Of a stretch of 64,000 nt of DNA, positions 8,773-16,839 are shown piece after piece (the first letter of the stretch is position 1; each line of letters starts with the position of its first letter). The DNA comes from Bacteroidales bacterium (GTDB lineage Bacteria > Bacteroidota > Bacteroidia > Bacteroidales > UBA10428). The stretch spans positions 62,001 through 126,000 of the forward strand of contig JAFGQZ010000073.1 in the NCBI GenBank assembly GCA_016935435.1. Direction: 5' to 3'. The notes beneath the pieces were generated by a model. That model saw only the letters and a list, made by a program, of their open reading frames with translations. It had not been told where the DNA came from and made no database searches. A program made the position numbers and the translations under genes.

Positions 8773-8802
8773 TTGGATTACATATATGTTTTGTTATATT
8801 TG
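8773..8802 (+). promoter_or_regulatory. Bacteroidota-type sigma-ABfr promoter
   Basis: TTG at 8773-8775, a 19-nt spacer, then TATATTTG at 8795-8802. This matches the Bacteroidota consensus TTG-N19-21-TAnnTTTG. The predicted transcript would start about 20-25 nt before the ATG at 8833. That supports the downstream start of the first gene of the following operon over the track start at 8662. Confidence 0.6.
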
Positions 8803-8832
8803 TTGCTGTTTAAACACCAAATCTTTATTAAT

Positions 8833-9246
8833 ATGAAAAAAACATTACTTCTTACGGTTGCGTTATTTGTAACTGTTTTCACTTTTGCCGGTAATGCAGA
8901 TTTATTTGATGTTAACGAGCAAGAATTAAACAATGATTTTGCTGAATTAACAGCGCTAGAGAATTATGTTTCTCAGAGCAACTTTATTACCTTATCTGAT
9001 ATCCAGGCCGGTAAAACCTACGATTTGATGGGCATTAATACCGATGGTATGGGTACCTCATCAGAGGGGCAGTTTGCTTTTCAATGGGAAGGTTTTCTCT
9101 GGGGTTTTCTTTGCTGCCCAATCGGGTTTTTTGTTATAGCCGTTAACAAAAATAAAGACAGCGACCAAAAACTTTCATATTGGATTGGTGTAGGCGCCTC
9201 TGTTGTTTTCTCTGCAATAACATCACCAATATATTATACTTATTAA
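8833..9246 (+). CDS. Small exported protein with hydrophobic C-terminal half, YidD-operon leader
   Basis: 137 residues from the ATG at 8833, with a clean signal peptide (KKTLLLTVALFVTVFTFAGNA). A short acidic region follows (FDVNEQELNNDFAELTALEN), then two probable membrane segments (WGFLCCPIGFFVIAV and YWIGVGASVVFSAI) separated by NKNKDSDQK. The ORF track begins at 8662, but the extra 57 residues precede a promoter and the signal peptide would be internal, so 8833 is chosen. I do not recognise a family. It is first in a run of five closely packed genes for envelope proteins, 28 bases before the next one. A small periplasmic or inner-membrane accessory protein is the most that can be said. 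Confidence 0.65.
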   Translation: MKKTLLLTVALFVTVFTFAGNADLFDVNEQELNNDFAELTALENYVSQSNFITLSDIQAGKTYDLMGINTDGMGTSSEGQFAFQWEGFLWGFLCCPIGFFVIAVNKNKDSDQKLSYWIGVGASVVFSAITSPIYYTY

Positions 9247-9274
9247 ACATATAAGTACATTAACGATATTTCCC

Positions 9275-9973
9275 GTGGTAATTAAACAGTTTCGAAAAGC
9301 ATATTTAATTATCATGGGATTTTTATTTCCGCTTGTTTCCTATTCACAATTGTATTACCGAATAGAAGCTGACTTTACTACAAAAGAAAAAAGCACAAGC
9401 GGCTATGAAAACCTCATGATGGGAAAGGTTTATTTTGATATAAACCAACGTCAAATAGTTTTTGATGTTTATTTCCCGGAAAAGGAAGTTTTAATCATAA
9501 ACGATACAGCCACCATAACGGTTCGTGCCGGGAAAGTTAAAAAACATGAATTGTCGGGAAACCTCATTGATTTTTCTGTTCTAAGCCTGTTTTTAAAGGG
9601 CGAACTCGACTATTTCGGGCTTAAAAACACACCATTTAAGCTGGAGAAAGTCGAAAAAGAAAACGGATTGGTTATCAGTACCTGGATTATGGGGGACAAG
9701 TTTGTTAACAGCCCGGTATCGAAATTGTTGCTTTCGCAAAAAAACAATAACCTGCATGGGCTTATAACTTTCGGCCCTGGCGATAGCATTATAAGCAAAC
9801 AAATTTTCACTGACTATATTTTAGTCGAAGGAATGCAATTCCCGGGGCGTGTGTTACAGTTTAGCCCCTCGGCTGATGGCAGTGAGTTTAAAAAAATTAC
9901 AACTTATAAAAACATAGTTGTAAACAGTAATAAAAATGATTCGTTCTATAAGTATATCTATAGGCATAATTAG
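9275..9973 (+). CDS. Exported LolA-like or similar beta-rich periplasmic protein
   Basis: A 232-residue protein with a signal peptide (KAYLIIMGFLFPLVSYSQ) and a beta-strand-rich body (YYRIEADFTTKEKSTSGYEN, MMGKVYFDINQRQIVFDVYF) reminiscent of LolA/LolB-like lipoprotein-carrier folds, though I see no diagnostic motif. The GTG at 9275 is preferred because it supplies basic residues before the hydrophobic stretch; an ATG at 9314 would leave none. The 3' end overlaps the YidD-like gene by 38 bases, indicating translational coupling. The context of a YidD homologue and two membrane TPR proteins suggests envelope biogenesis, but the function is unassigned. Confidence 0.65.
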   Translation: MVIKQFRKAYLIIMGFLFPLVSYSQLYYRIEADFTTKEKSTSGYENLMMGKVYFDINQRQIVFDVYFPEKEVLIINDTATITVRAGKVKKHELSGNLIDFSVLSLFLKGELDYFGLKNTPFKLEKVEKENGLVISTWIMGDKFVNSPVSKLLLSQKNNNLHGLITFGPGDSIISKQIFTDYILVEGMQFPGRVLQFSPSADGSEFKKITTYKNIVVNSNKNDSFYKYIYRHN

Positions 9974-10358
9974 CGTTTTGTTAATTGGCACTATTTGCAA
10001 TGCCCAGTCTGTTAACGATTTGAACAATTTAAAGATTGAACTGCCCGTACGGCAGGAAAGCATTTACATTTTAAAGGCCAAAGAATTTCAATCGGAATAC
10101 GATTTGTTCTTTGGGGTTTTGTTTCTATTCTACAAGAAATATGTTTCTTCGCAAGATGCAAGTTCTTGCAGTTTTACCCCTTCTTGTTCTGAGTATGCCC
10201 TAATGGCAATTAAAAGCCAGGGGATTTTTGAAGGACTTTTGAATTTCTGGGACAGGTTTTCGAGGTGCAACGGAATGTCTCCGGAAAATTATCCGGTTGA
10301 TGAGGAAAAAAGATTACTAATTGATCCGGTTAGCGATTGGCATTATCATGAGAAATAG
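9936..10358 (+). CDS. yidD: YidD-family membrane-insertion factor homologue with signal peptide
   Basis: 140 residues. The C-terminal 75 match YidD: FLFYKKYVSSQDASSCSFTPSCSEYALMAI and FWDRFSRCN carry the family's conserved Cys, Pro and Tyr positions. Classical YidD is about 70-90 residues, lies on the cytoplasmic face beside YidC and is encoded with rpmH-rnpA-yidC. This copy has about 60 extra N-terminal residues including an apparent cleavable signal peptide (SIGIISVLLIGTICNAQ), and it sits in an operon of exported proteins rather than with yidC. It is therefore probably a paralogue with a periplasmic location. It overlaps both neighbours, by 38 and 11 bases. Confidence 0.85.
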   Translation: MIRSISISIGIISVLLIGTICNAQSVNDLNNLKIELPVRQESIYILKAKEFQSEYDLFFGVLFLFYKKYVSSQDASSCSFTPSCSEYALMAIKSQGIFEGLLNFWDRFSRCNGMSPENYPVDEEKRLLIDPVSDWHYHEK

Positions 10359-11181
10359 CTTTAAGTTAATTTTGTTCGTTTGTTTCTTTGTGAACATAAA
10401 AGCTCAAGAGAACACCGATTTGTTTAATTACAGTAACTCATTAAGGTATGCCGATTACTTATATAATTCCGGCGAATTTATGCTTGCCCTTCCGGAATAT
10501 AAGCGCGTTCTTTTTCTCTACCCCGGGAATACCCAGGCAAATATTAGGTTGCACGATAGTTATATCAGGCTTGGCAAATATGCCGAAGGTAAAAAGGCCT
10601 CAGATCAGTTTTCTCCACACTATTTTAGAAACGATACCCTTGAATTGTTAAGGTTTAAACTTTTATTATTAAATGGTAGTTACAATATATTCGAAAAGGA
10701 AATATTAAATAGTTCGTTGACCGCCAAAGACAAAGATTATCTATTAATGTCGAAATATGTTTTTCAAAAAAACTGGGGGCAGGCTAACGAGTATTCAACG
10801 AAAATGAATAACTATCCTGAATTATATCAGCTTAAAAATATTGCCGCAAAATCGGCCCAACTTAATTACAAAAGCCCCGGGTTAAGCCTGGCAATGTCTG
10901 CAATAATGCCCGGATCGGGAAAAGTTTATAGCGGATACTGGAAAGATGGCCTTTTTTCATTTCTTTTTGTTGGAATTACTGCATGGCAATCGTATAGGGG
11001 ATTTAGTCAAAAAGGTACTAAAAGCTATTACGGCTGGATTATGGGAGCCGTTAGTTTCTCTTTTTATACCGGAAACATATATGGTGCTGCAAAAGCTGCC
11101 AATAAGAAAAACCATGAACTTGATCATCTGATACTTGATGAGTATGAAAAGGCTTTTATTTCTACATATAGCGGTTTTTAG
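10348..11181 (+). CDS. Exported TPR protein with C-terminal DUF5683-like membrane domain
   Basis: 277 residues from the ATG at 10348, which overlaps the yidD end by 11 bases; the track start at 10321 is inside yidD. A signal peptide (FKLILFVCFFVNIKAQ) is followed by TPR-like helices (YADYLYNSGEFMLALPEYKR). A C-terminal part with MPGSGKVYSGYWKDGLFSFL and hydrophobic helices recalls the DUF5683 pattern (PGxGxxYxGxxxxG), which is short and membrane-embedded. The following gene has the same architecture, so the pair is probably a tandem duplication. The role is unknown; TPR segments usually mediate protein contacts, so a periplasm-facing scaffold at the inner membrane is a reasonable guess. Confidence 0.7.
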   Translation: MRNSFKLILFVCFFVNIKAQENTDLFNYSNSLRYADYLYNSGEFMLALPEYKRVLFLYPGNTQANIRLHDSYIRLGKYAEGKKASDQFSPHYFRNDTLELLRFKLLLLNGSYNIFEKEILNSSLTAKDKDYLLMSKYVFQKNWGQANEYSTKMNNYPELYQLKNIAAKSAQLNYKSPGLSLAMSAIMPGSGKVYSGYWKDGLFSFLFVGITAWQSYRGFSQKGTKSYYGWIMGAVSFSFYTGNIYGAAKAANKKNHELDHLILDEYEKAFISTYSGF

Positions 11182-11995
11182 TTTTTTTGTCGGCCTATTC
11201 TCCCAGTCGCTCGAAGAAACAAAAATACACGCCAAAGCTTTATACCAGCAGGGAGAATATATAAATGCTATAACCGATTTAAGAAGGGTTTTGTTTTTTG
11301 GGAACAATTCCGATCCGGAAATATGCCTCCTGCTGGGAGATTGCTACCGAAATATGCATGATGCCCCCAAAGCTTTATATTATTATAACCTGGCGTTCGA
11401 CTTGTTCAGTTCCGATAGTATGAAGCTGGAAACAAAATTTAATATTGTTTTTTTGCACCTCGTAACAAATGAACCAAACTATTCCCTTACCGAGCTTTTT
11501 TCGTTGCCCGATAGCATTTCAGAAAAAGAGAAGTTAAGGGCTAATCTGTATTTTGCACTGGCTTATTACCAGTTAAGCGATTTTGAACTGTCGAATAAAT
11601 ATTTTTTACAATCAATAGGTTGTATTGACAATGTTGTTGCTTGTAAAGTCGATTCCCTATATTGTTTAGCTGTTAAAAATTATCGTTTTAATGTTAACCT
11701 ACCAATGTTTTTAAGCATTATCCCTGGTTTTGGACAACTTTATATCGGTGAATATGAAGCAGCACTGAACTCGTTTTTGCTTACGGCACTCTTTGGTGGG
11801 CTATATGTTTTTTCGCTGGCAAACCTTTCTGCACTCGATGCCGTGTTAACAGTTGTGCCCTGGTTTCACCGTTATTACCAGGGGGGATTGTTGCAGGCAA
11901 AATCGCTGGCTGAAAAACGTAAAGAATACAGAAATATTGAGTATTACAATGCCCTTATCGATTTTTACATTGATATGGAAAGGAATACTCAATAA
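11138..11995 (+). CDS. Exported TPR protein with DUF5683-like domain, paralogue of the previous gene
   Basis: 285 residues from the ATG at 11138; another ATG at 11144 is possible. Signal peptide LFLHIAVFSFFVGLFSQS, TPR helices (AKALYQQGEYINAITDLRR, CLLLGDCYRNMHDAPKALYYY), then a membrane-like C-terminal region starting SIIPGFGQLYIGEYEAALNSF. The order and motif match the preceding protein, though the sequences have diverged. It overlaps the upstream gene by 44 bases and is the last of the five-gene operon; the next gene is on the other strand. No enzymatic motif is visible. Confidence 0.7.
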   Translation: MSMKRLLFLHIAVFSFFVGLFSQSLEETKIHAKALYQQGEYINAITDLRRVLFFGNNSDPEICLLLGDCYRNMHDAPKALYYYNLAFDLFSSDSMKLETKFNIVFLHLVTNEPNYSLTELFSLPDSISEKEKLRANLYFALAYYQLSDFELSNKYFLQSIGCIDNVVACKVDSLYCLAVKNYRFNVNLPMFLSIIPGFGQLYIGEYEAALNSFLLTALFGGLYVFSLANLSALDAVLTVVPWFHRYYQGGLLQAKSLAEKRKEYRNIEYYNALIDFYIDMERNTQ

Positions 11996-12075
11996 TTTCG
12001 TGCCCTGCATTTTAATCTTATTATTATTTTGAAATTTTAAATAACTATCATGCCAGAATGATTCTGTAAAATTCG

Positions 12076-12567
12076 CTATTGTTCCAACACTTTCTTTTTC
12101 TCAACATCGAATTCTTCCTGTGAAATAATGCCTTCATCGAGCAACGATTTTAATTCGCGCAACTGGGCAGCTTTTGCCGATGGCGACAAACCGGGCGCAG
12201 GCATGTTCTCCGTTTCCAGGTTAAGTGGCATTAGTTCGTAGGTATGTACCGGATAATACTTCATCGACCATAAAAAAAGGGGCCATACAAACAAGCCGCC
12301 CACAACAGCGCTAACATCCACCTCTTCAAACCGGCAAATGTCGGTATAAAGTGTTTCGTAGCCTTCGAGTTCGAGCTTTAAATAGGTGCATGTGCCTACT
12401 ATTTTTGTGTCGGTCATTAAATATGGGGTTTGGCCAACATGGTCCTCGTTAAGGTAAACCTTTGCCCCGGGCGGTATCGACTCAATAAGGGTTGTGCTTG
12501 CGCAACTTGTTGCTAAAAGCAAAATGGCAAGGAACAAGGCTGATGGTTTCTGGTAAAAAGTTTTCAT
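12076..12567 (-). CDS. PEGA-domain lipoprotein with C-terminal SHOCT motif
   Basis: 163 residues. The signal peptide ends in lipobox ATSCAS. A PEGA-type beta-sandwich follows (IESIPPGAKVYLNEDHVGQTPY, then ELEGYETL), a hydrophobic stretch (VGGLFVWPLFLWSMKYY), and a C-terminal SHOCT-like helix pair (LRELKSLLDEGIISQEEFDVEKKKVL). PEGA domains occur in surface and periplasmic proteins, and SHOCT is a short oligomerisation module. The gene stands alone between a plus-strand operon end and kbl, with no operon partner to suggest a process. Envelope-anchored and structural is the likely description. Confidence 0.75.
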   Translation of the reverse strand: MKTFYQKPSALFLAILLLATSCASTTLIESIPPGAKVYLNEDHVGQTPYLMTDTKIVGTCTYLKLELEGYETLYTDICRFEEVDVSAVVGGLFVWPLFLWSMKYYPVHTYELMPLNLETENMPAPGLSPSAKAAQLRELKSLLDEGIISQEEFDVEKKKVLEQ

Positions 12568-12712
12568 AGAGTATTGGTTAAATTGTTTTCTTCTGGAAAT
12601 TACAAATAGTATGCCGGAATGCGAAAAAAATGGTTTTCAAACAAAAATCATTTACCAGGTTGCAGCATTCAGTATTTTTATAGTTCAAACCGAAATATTA
12701 ATAGCCAAAGCA

Positions 12713-13903
12713 ATGTACGGAAATATAAAAAAATACCTGCAACAGGAACTCGACAATATTAAGAAAGCCGGCCTGTACAAAACCGAAAGGGTGATAACTT
12801 CGCCCCAGGATGCCCTTATAAGGGTCGAAAACAAAAAAGAAGTGCTGAACTTTTGTGCCAATAATTACCTCGGCCTATCGTCGCACCCAAGGCTTATTGA
12901 GGCTGCTAAAGCAGCCCTTGACAGCCATGGTTTTGGCATGTCGTCGGTAAGGTTTATTTGTGGCACTACCGACTTGCACAAAACGCTCGAACAGAAAATT
13001 GCCGGTTTCTTTGGCACCGACGATACTATATTGTACGCCGCCTGTTTCGACGCTAACGGAGGTGTTTTCGAACCTTTGCTAACCGAGCACGATGCCATTA
13101 TATCCGATTCGCTCAACCATGCTTCAATAATCGATGGAGTAAGGCTTTGTAAGGCACAGCGGTACCGATACAACAATGCCGATATGGCCGATTTGGAAGA
13201 AAAACTCAAAGAAGCTCAGGCCCAGAGGTTCAGGTTAATTGTTACCGATGGTGTGTTTTCGATGGATGGCAACCTGGCACCGATGGATAAAATAAACGAA
13301 CTGGCAAAAAAATACGATGCCCTGGTAATGGTCGATGAATGCCATTCTGCGGGTGTTGTCGGAATAACAGGCAGGGGGGTTACCGAACATTTTAACATTC
13401 GCGGCGAGGCCGATATTATTACCGGCACGCTGGGCAAGGCTTTTGGCGGCGCCATTGGCGGTTTTACCACCGGGCGCAAAGAAATTATCGATCTGTTGCG
13501 CCAGCGCTCGCGCCCATATCTTTTCTCGAATTCGCTTCCTCCTTCTATTGTTTATGCAGGTATTGCCATGTTCGACATGATGGCCGAAACCAACGAACTG
13601 CAAAACAGGCTGCACGAAAACCGTAACTACTTTAAGGATAAAATCATTGACGCCGGCTTCGATATTAAGCCCACCGAATCGGCTATCGTGGCAATTATGC
13701 TCTACGATGCACGCTTGTCGCAAGATTTTGCCGCAAAACTCCTCGACGAGGGCATTTATGTTATCGGCTTTTATTACCCGGTGGTACCCCAGGGACAGGC
13801 ACGCATCAGGGTACAATTATCGGCTGCCCACACCCGCGAGCAACTCGACAAGGCCATCGGTGCTTTTGTGAAAACCGGCAGAGAGCTGGGGGTGTTGAAA
13901 TAG
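12713..13903 (+). CDS. kbl: Glycine C-acetyltransferase (2-amino-3-ketobutyrate CoA ligase)
   Basis: 396 residues, matching the family length of about 398. The ATG at 12713 (MYGNIKKYLQQELDNIKKAG) is chosen over the track start at 12611, whose extra 34 residues have no counterpart. This is a PLP alpha-oxoamine synthase: FCANNYLGLSSHPRL, GFGMSSVRFICGTTDLHKTLE, the Asp-containing VMVDECHSAG, and the PLP lysine in GTLGKAFGGAIGG. The sequence fits Kbl better than BioF or serine palmitoyltransferase. It cleaves 2-amino-3-oxobutyrate with CoA to glycine and acetyl-CoA in threonine degradation. The usual partner, threonine dehydrogenase, is not in the window. Confidence 0.93.
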   Translation: MYGNIKKYLQQELDNIKKAGLYKTERVITSPQDALIRVENKKEVLNFCANNYLGLSSHPRLIEAAKAALDSHGFGMSSVRFICGTTDLHKTLEQKIAGFFGTDDTILYAACFDANGGVFEPLLTEHDAIISDSLNHASIIDGVRLCKAQRYRYNNADMADLEEKLKEAQAQRFRLIVTDGVFSMDGNLAPMDKINELAKKYDALVMVDECHSAGVVGITGRGVTEHFNIRGEADIITGTLGKAFGGAIGGFTTGRKEIIDLLRQRSRPYLFSNSLPPSIVYAGIAMFDMMAETNELQNRLHENRNYFKDKIIDAGFDIKPTESAIVAIMLYDARLSQDFAAKLLDEGIYVIGFYYPVVPQGQARIRVQLSAAHTREQLDKAIGAFVKTGRELGVLK

Positions 13904-14072
13904 CTTTTTTCATGTTTCTTTACAACTTGCGCTGCTCTATAACTGGTTGGTGTGCTTGATAATTTTGGGCTGTTATTATCTGTTTAAAACTATCTGGGAA
14001 GATTGTATTGAAAGTTTGGGTTTATTTAAATCTGGCAGGTTATTTTTGAAAAAAATTAGAAAAAAACCTGTT

Positions 14073-16763
14073 ATGGAATTGCTGAATTTTGTACTAGCCC
14101 TAATTGACAAAACCCGTAACGAACTTTCCCCGGCCGAGCTTAGCTTTGCCGAACTGCATTATAATAACAACGACTGCCAGGTTCTTGCGCAATCGTCGGC
14201 AAAGTTCGAGTTTTTACTCTCGCCCGATTGCCCGCAGTCCGAAATTTCGATTTTTATTGACACCGACGACCAGGAAAATTTTGTTGTTTCGCCTTCAACA
14301 AAAAAATGGGACAGGTACTCCTTTGCCTGCCTTATGCAAATGGCATACGAACTGCACCTTTTGGGCAGTACGGAGCCTGCTGCCCATAAGCAGTATTCGC
14401 GCGAGGGAATGGTTAAACGGGTACTTGACGAAAGGCGCCAGAAAGCCCTTTCTGCGCAATACCGCATAAAATGGGCCGACAACATCTATGGCGATCATTT
14501 GCTTACCAACGAAAATGGCATTTACTATAAAATATTCCTGCGCGATTTTCAGGACGAAACAGGTTATAGCGACAGTAAAGACTCGGCAGTTAACAAGCTG
14601 GGCACTACAAAGCATATTATGTTTGCTTTTAATGCACTTAAAAACGATAAAAGTTTGTTTAACCGGCTATCGAAAACCTGTCCGTTTGTCGAAATTTTTC
14701 TCGATCCGCTGAACGAATACCGCATCAGCTATTTTTACCCCCATAGCCCCAGCCGCGAAACCGGTTTGTTTATTTCGAAGTATTTTGGCAATAAAACATA
14801 TATCGACGATGAGCAGACAGCTTCTTTTGTCGATTTTATTACCGAAGCCCAGTTTTTTTCCAATATTGTAATACGGCCTGAAGTAAAAGAAAAAATCGAG
14901 CTTACCTGGGAGAGGAAATCGCTTGAATCGCTTCAGCGCAATTTCAAACCCGATTTTGGCAGCATAAAGGCCGATTTATTCGATTACCAGAAAAAAGGCA
15001 TTGCCTTTGCTGTATGCCGGAAGCATGCCATTATTGCCGACGAAATGGGGCTGGGAAAAACGGTTCAGGCCATCGGCACTGCCCTTCTCAAAAAAGAAGT
15101 TTTCGGTTTCAGGAAAACTCTTATTGTGTGCCCTGCCTCGCTTAAGTCGCAATGGAAAAAAGAAATTGAAAAATTCACCGGAGAGAAGGCCCTTATTGTC
15201 GATGGCTTTCCGGATGAACGGGCACTGGCTTATAAAAATGCCAATGCGTATTTTCTTATCATTAATTACGAAACCGTTTTACGCGACCAAATTGAGCTGA
15301 ATAAGGCTAAAATCGATTTTTTAATACTCGACGAGGCACAAAAGGTAAAGAACTATGCCACCAAAACTGCCTCGGCCATTAAAAATGTCGGGCGAAAACA
15401 TGTACTGATTATTACCGGTACTCCTATCGAGAATAAACTCATTGACCTGTTTTCGATAATGACCATTCTCGACCCGCACTTCCTGGGTCCATTGTGGGAA
15501 TTCTCTTACCAATACTGTTTGTTCGATCATGAAAAGCACAACAAAATAAATGGATATTATAACCTTACTAACCTGAAAGAACGGCTTAAGCCCATATTGC
15601 TCCGGCGCGAAAAGCGAAAAGTTATTGAACAACTGCCAAATGTTAGGCAGCACGATGTACCCGTAGGCATGACCAACCTTCAGAAAGAGTACCATGCCGG
15701 TTATGCGGCATCTATTGCCCGTATTATCAGTAAAAAATACCTTACGGCTTTCGACATGCAACGCCTGCAGCAGCTGCTAACCTCAATGCGTATGGTGTGC
15801 GATTCTACCTATCTGGTCGATGGGCAAACCTTCGACTCGCCCAAGCTCGAAGAACTAAAGTATATTTTGCTTGAAAAGCTCGATTTACAAAACTCCAGCC
15901 GTAAGGTGATAATTTTTTCGGAGTGGGTAAAGGTGCACAAGCTCATCGGACAGATGCTGCGCGAAAACAATATTGGTTTTACCGAGCTAAACGGAAAAGT
16001 GCCGGTTTCGAAACGTGGCGAACTTATTAAACGCTTCGAAACCAGCGCCGAATGCAAAGTGTTTTTATCGACCGAGGCGGGCGGGTCGGGCTTAAACCTT
16101 CAAGTTGCCGATTCGCTTATCAATTTCGAACTGCCCTGGAACCCGGCAAAGAAAAACCAGCGCATTGGCCGTATCGATCGCCTCGGCCAGAAAAGCAGCA
16201 ACCTAATCATATTTAACCTTATTACTTTTAATTCTATTGAGGAGCGCATTGCCCAGGGCCTGCTTATTAAGCAAAACCTTTTCGAGAGTGTGCTTAACGA
16301 GGAGGGCAACTGCGAGTTTGTCGATTTTTCGGAAAAAGGCCGAAGCCAATTCCTGCAGCAGGTACAACAAATTGTTTCGGAATTCGACAACGAATTTTCC
16401 GGCCAGGCCGATAGCGGACTGGAACCCCCTGCAGAAGAGAAAAATTCCCAGCCCGGCCAGGAAGCAAATGTGTTGCCGGAAGAACTTTTTGGCGATGATA
16501 CAATTGAGGAAGACGGGGTAATGGCCCAAGAAAGCACCGAAGAAGCGCCAAAGCCTGCCGATAGCAAAGTACTGCCACCCACCCAACAACCGGCAGCCAT
16601 TAAGGCCGAACAAATGGAGCAGGTGATGAACAGCGGCATGCAGTTTCTTTCGGGGCTGTTTCAAATGGCAACCGGCCAAAGCAAGGGCATCGAAGGGCAA
16701 AAAATTGAGATTAACCGCGAAACCGGCGAAGTAACCATGAAATTTAAACTCCCGGTTGTTTAA
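14073..16763 (+). CDS. SNF2-family DNA-dependent ATPase/helicase
   Basis: 896 residues from the ATG at 14073; the track start at 13947 adds 42 implausible residues. An N-terminal region of about 300 residues is followed by SNF2 motifs: I (ADEMGLGKTVQA, about 325), Ia (LIVCPASLKSQWKKE), II as DEAQ (LILDEAQKVKN), III (ITGTPIENK), V (LSTEAGGSGLNLQVA) and VI (QRIGRIDRLGQ). The C-terminal 130 residues are Glu/Pro/Gln-rich and probably disordered, ending in a short conserved-looking tail. Such proteins remodel protein-DNA complexes or move along duplex DNA. No methylase, nuclease or phospholipase lies nearby, so a defence role such as DISARM is not supported. The next gene, 76 bases on, is a likely partner. 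Confidence 0.9.
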   Translation: MELLNFVLALIDKTRNELSPAELSFAELHYNNNDCQVLAQSSAKFEFLLSPDCPQSEISIFIDTDDQENFVVSPSTKKWDRYSFACLMQMAYELHLLGSTEPAAHKQYSREGMVKRVLDERRQKALSAQYRIKWADNIYGDHLLTNENGIYYKIFLRDFQDETGYSDSKDSAVNKLGTTKHIMFAFNALKNDKSLFNRLSKTCPFVEIFLDPLNEYRISYFYPHSPSRETGLFISKYFGNKTYIDDEQTASFVDFITEAQFFSNIVIRPEVKEKIELTWERKSLESLQRNFKPDFGSIKADLFDYQKKGIAFAVCRKHAIIADEMGLGKTVQAIGTALLKKEVFGFRKTLIVCPASLKSQWKKEIEKFTGEKALIVDGFPDERALAYKNANAYFLIINYETVLRDQIELNKAKIDFLILDEAQKVKNYATKTASAIKNVGRKHVLIITGTPIENKLIDLFSIMTILDPHFLGPLWEFSYQYCLFDHEKHNKINGYYNLTNLKERLKPILLRREKRKVIEQLPNVRQHDVPVGMTNLQKEYHAGYAASIARIISKKYLTAFDMQRLQQLLTSMRMVCDSTYLVDGQTFDSPKLEELKYILLEKLDLQNSSRKVIIFSEWVKVHKLIGQMLRENNIGFTELNGKVPVSKRGELIKRFETSAECKVFLSTEAGGSGLNLQVADSLINFELPWNPAKKNQRIGRIDRLGQKSSNLIIFNLITFNSIEERIAQGLLIKQNLFESVLNEEGNCEFVDFSEKGRSQFLQQVQQIVSEFDNEFSGQADSGLEPPAEEKNSQPGQEANVLPEELFGDDTIEEDGVMAQESTEEAPKPADSKVLPPTQQPAAIKAEQMEQVMNSGMQFLSGLFQMATGQSKGIEGQKIEINRETGEVTMKFKLPVV

Positions 16764-16839
16764 TTTTGTAGGGCATAAAAAACCTGACGGAAATTGAATA
16801 ACTAATGTAACCCTTAATAGATTAGAACAAAACAAGTTT

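Noticed and set aside
8662-8832. Upstream extension of the small exported protein to the track start
   Set aside because: A TTG-N19-TATATTTG promoter lies inside it, and the signal peptide begins at the ATG at 8833.
16100-16639. 179-residue minus-strand ORF rich in Ser/Trp under the SNF2 gene
   Set aside because: It is a shadow in the opposite strand of a strongly supported gene; several overlapping frames are open there because of codon bias.
14073-16763. SNF2 helicase as part of a DISARM or similar defence system
   Set aside because: No methyltransferase, phospholipase D or DUF1998 partner is nearby; flanking genes are metabolic.
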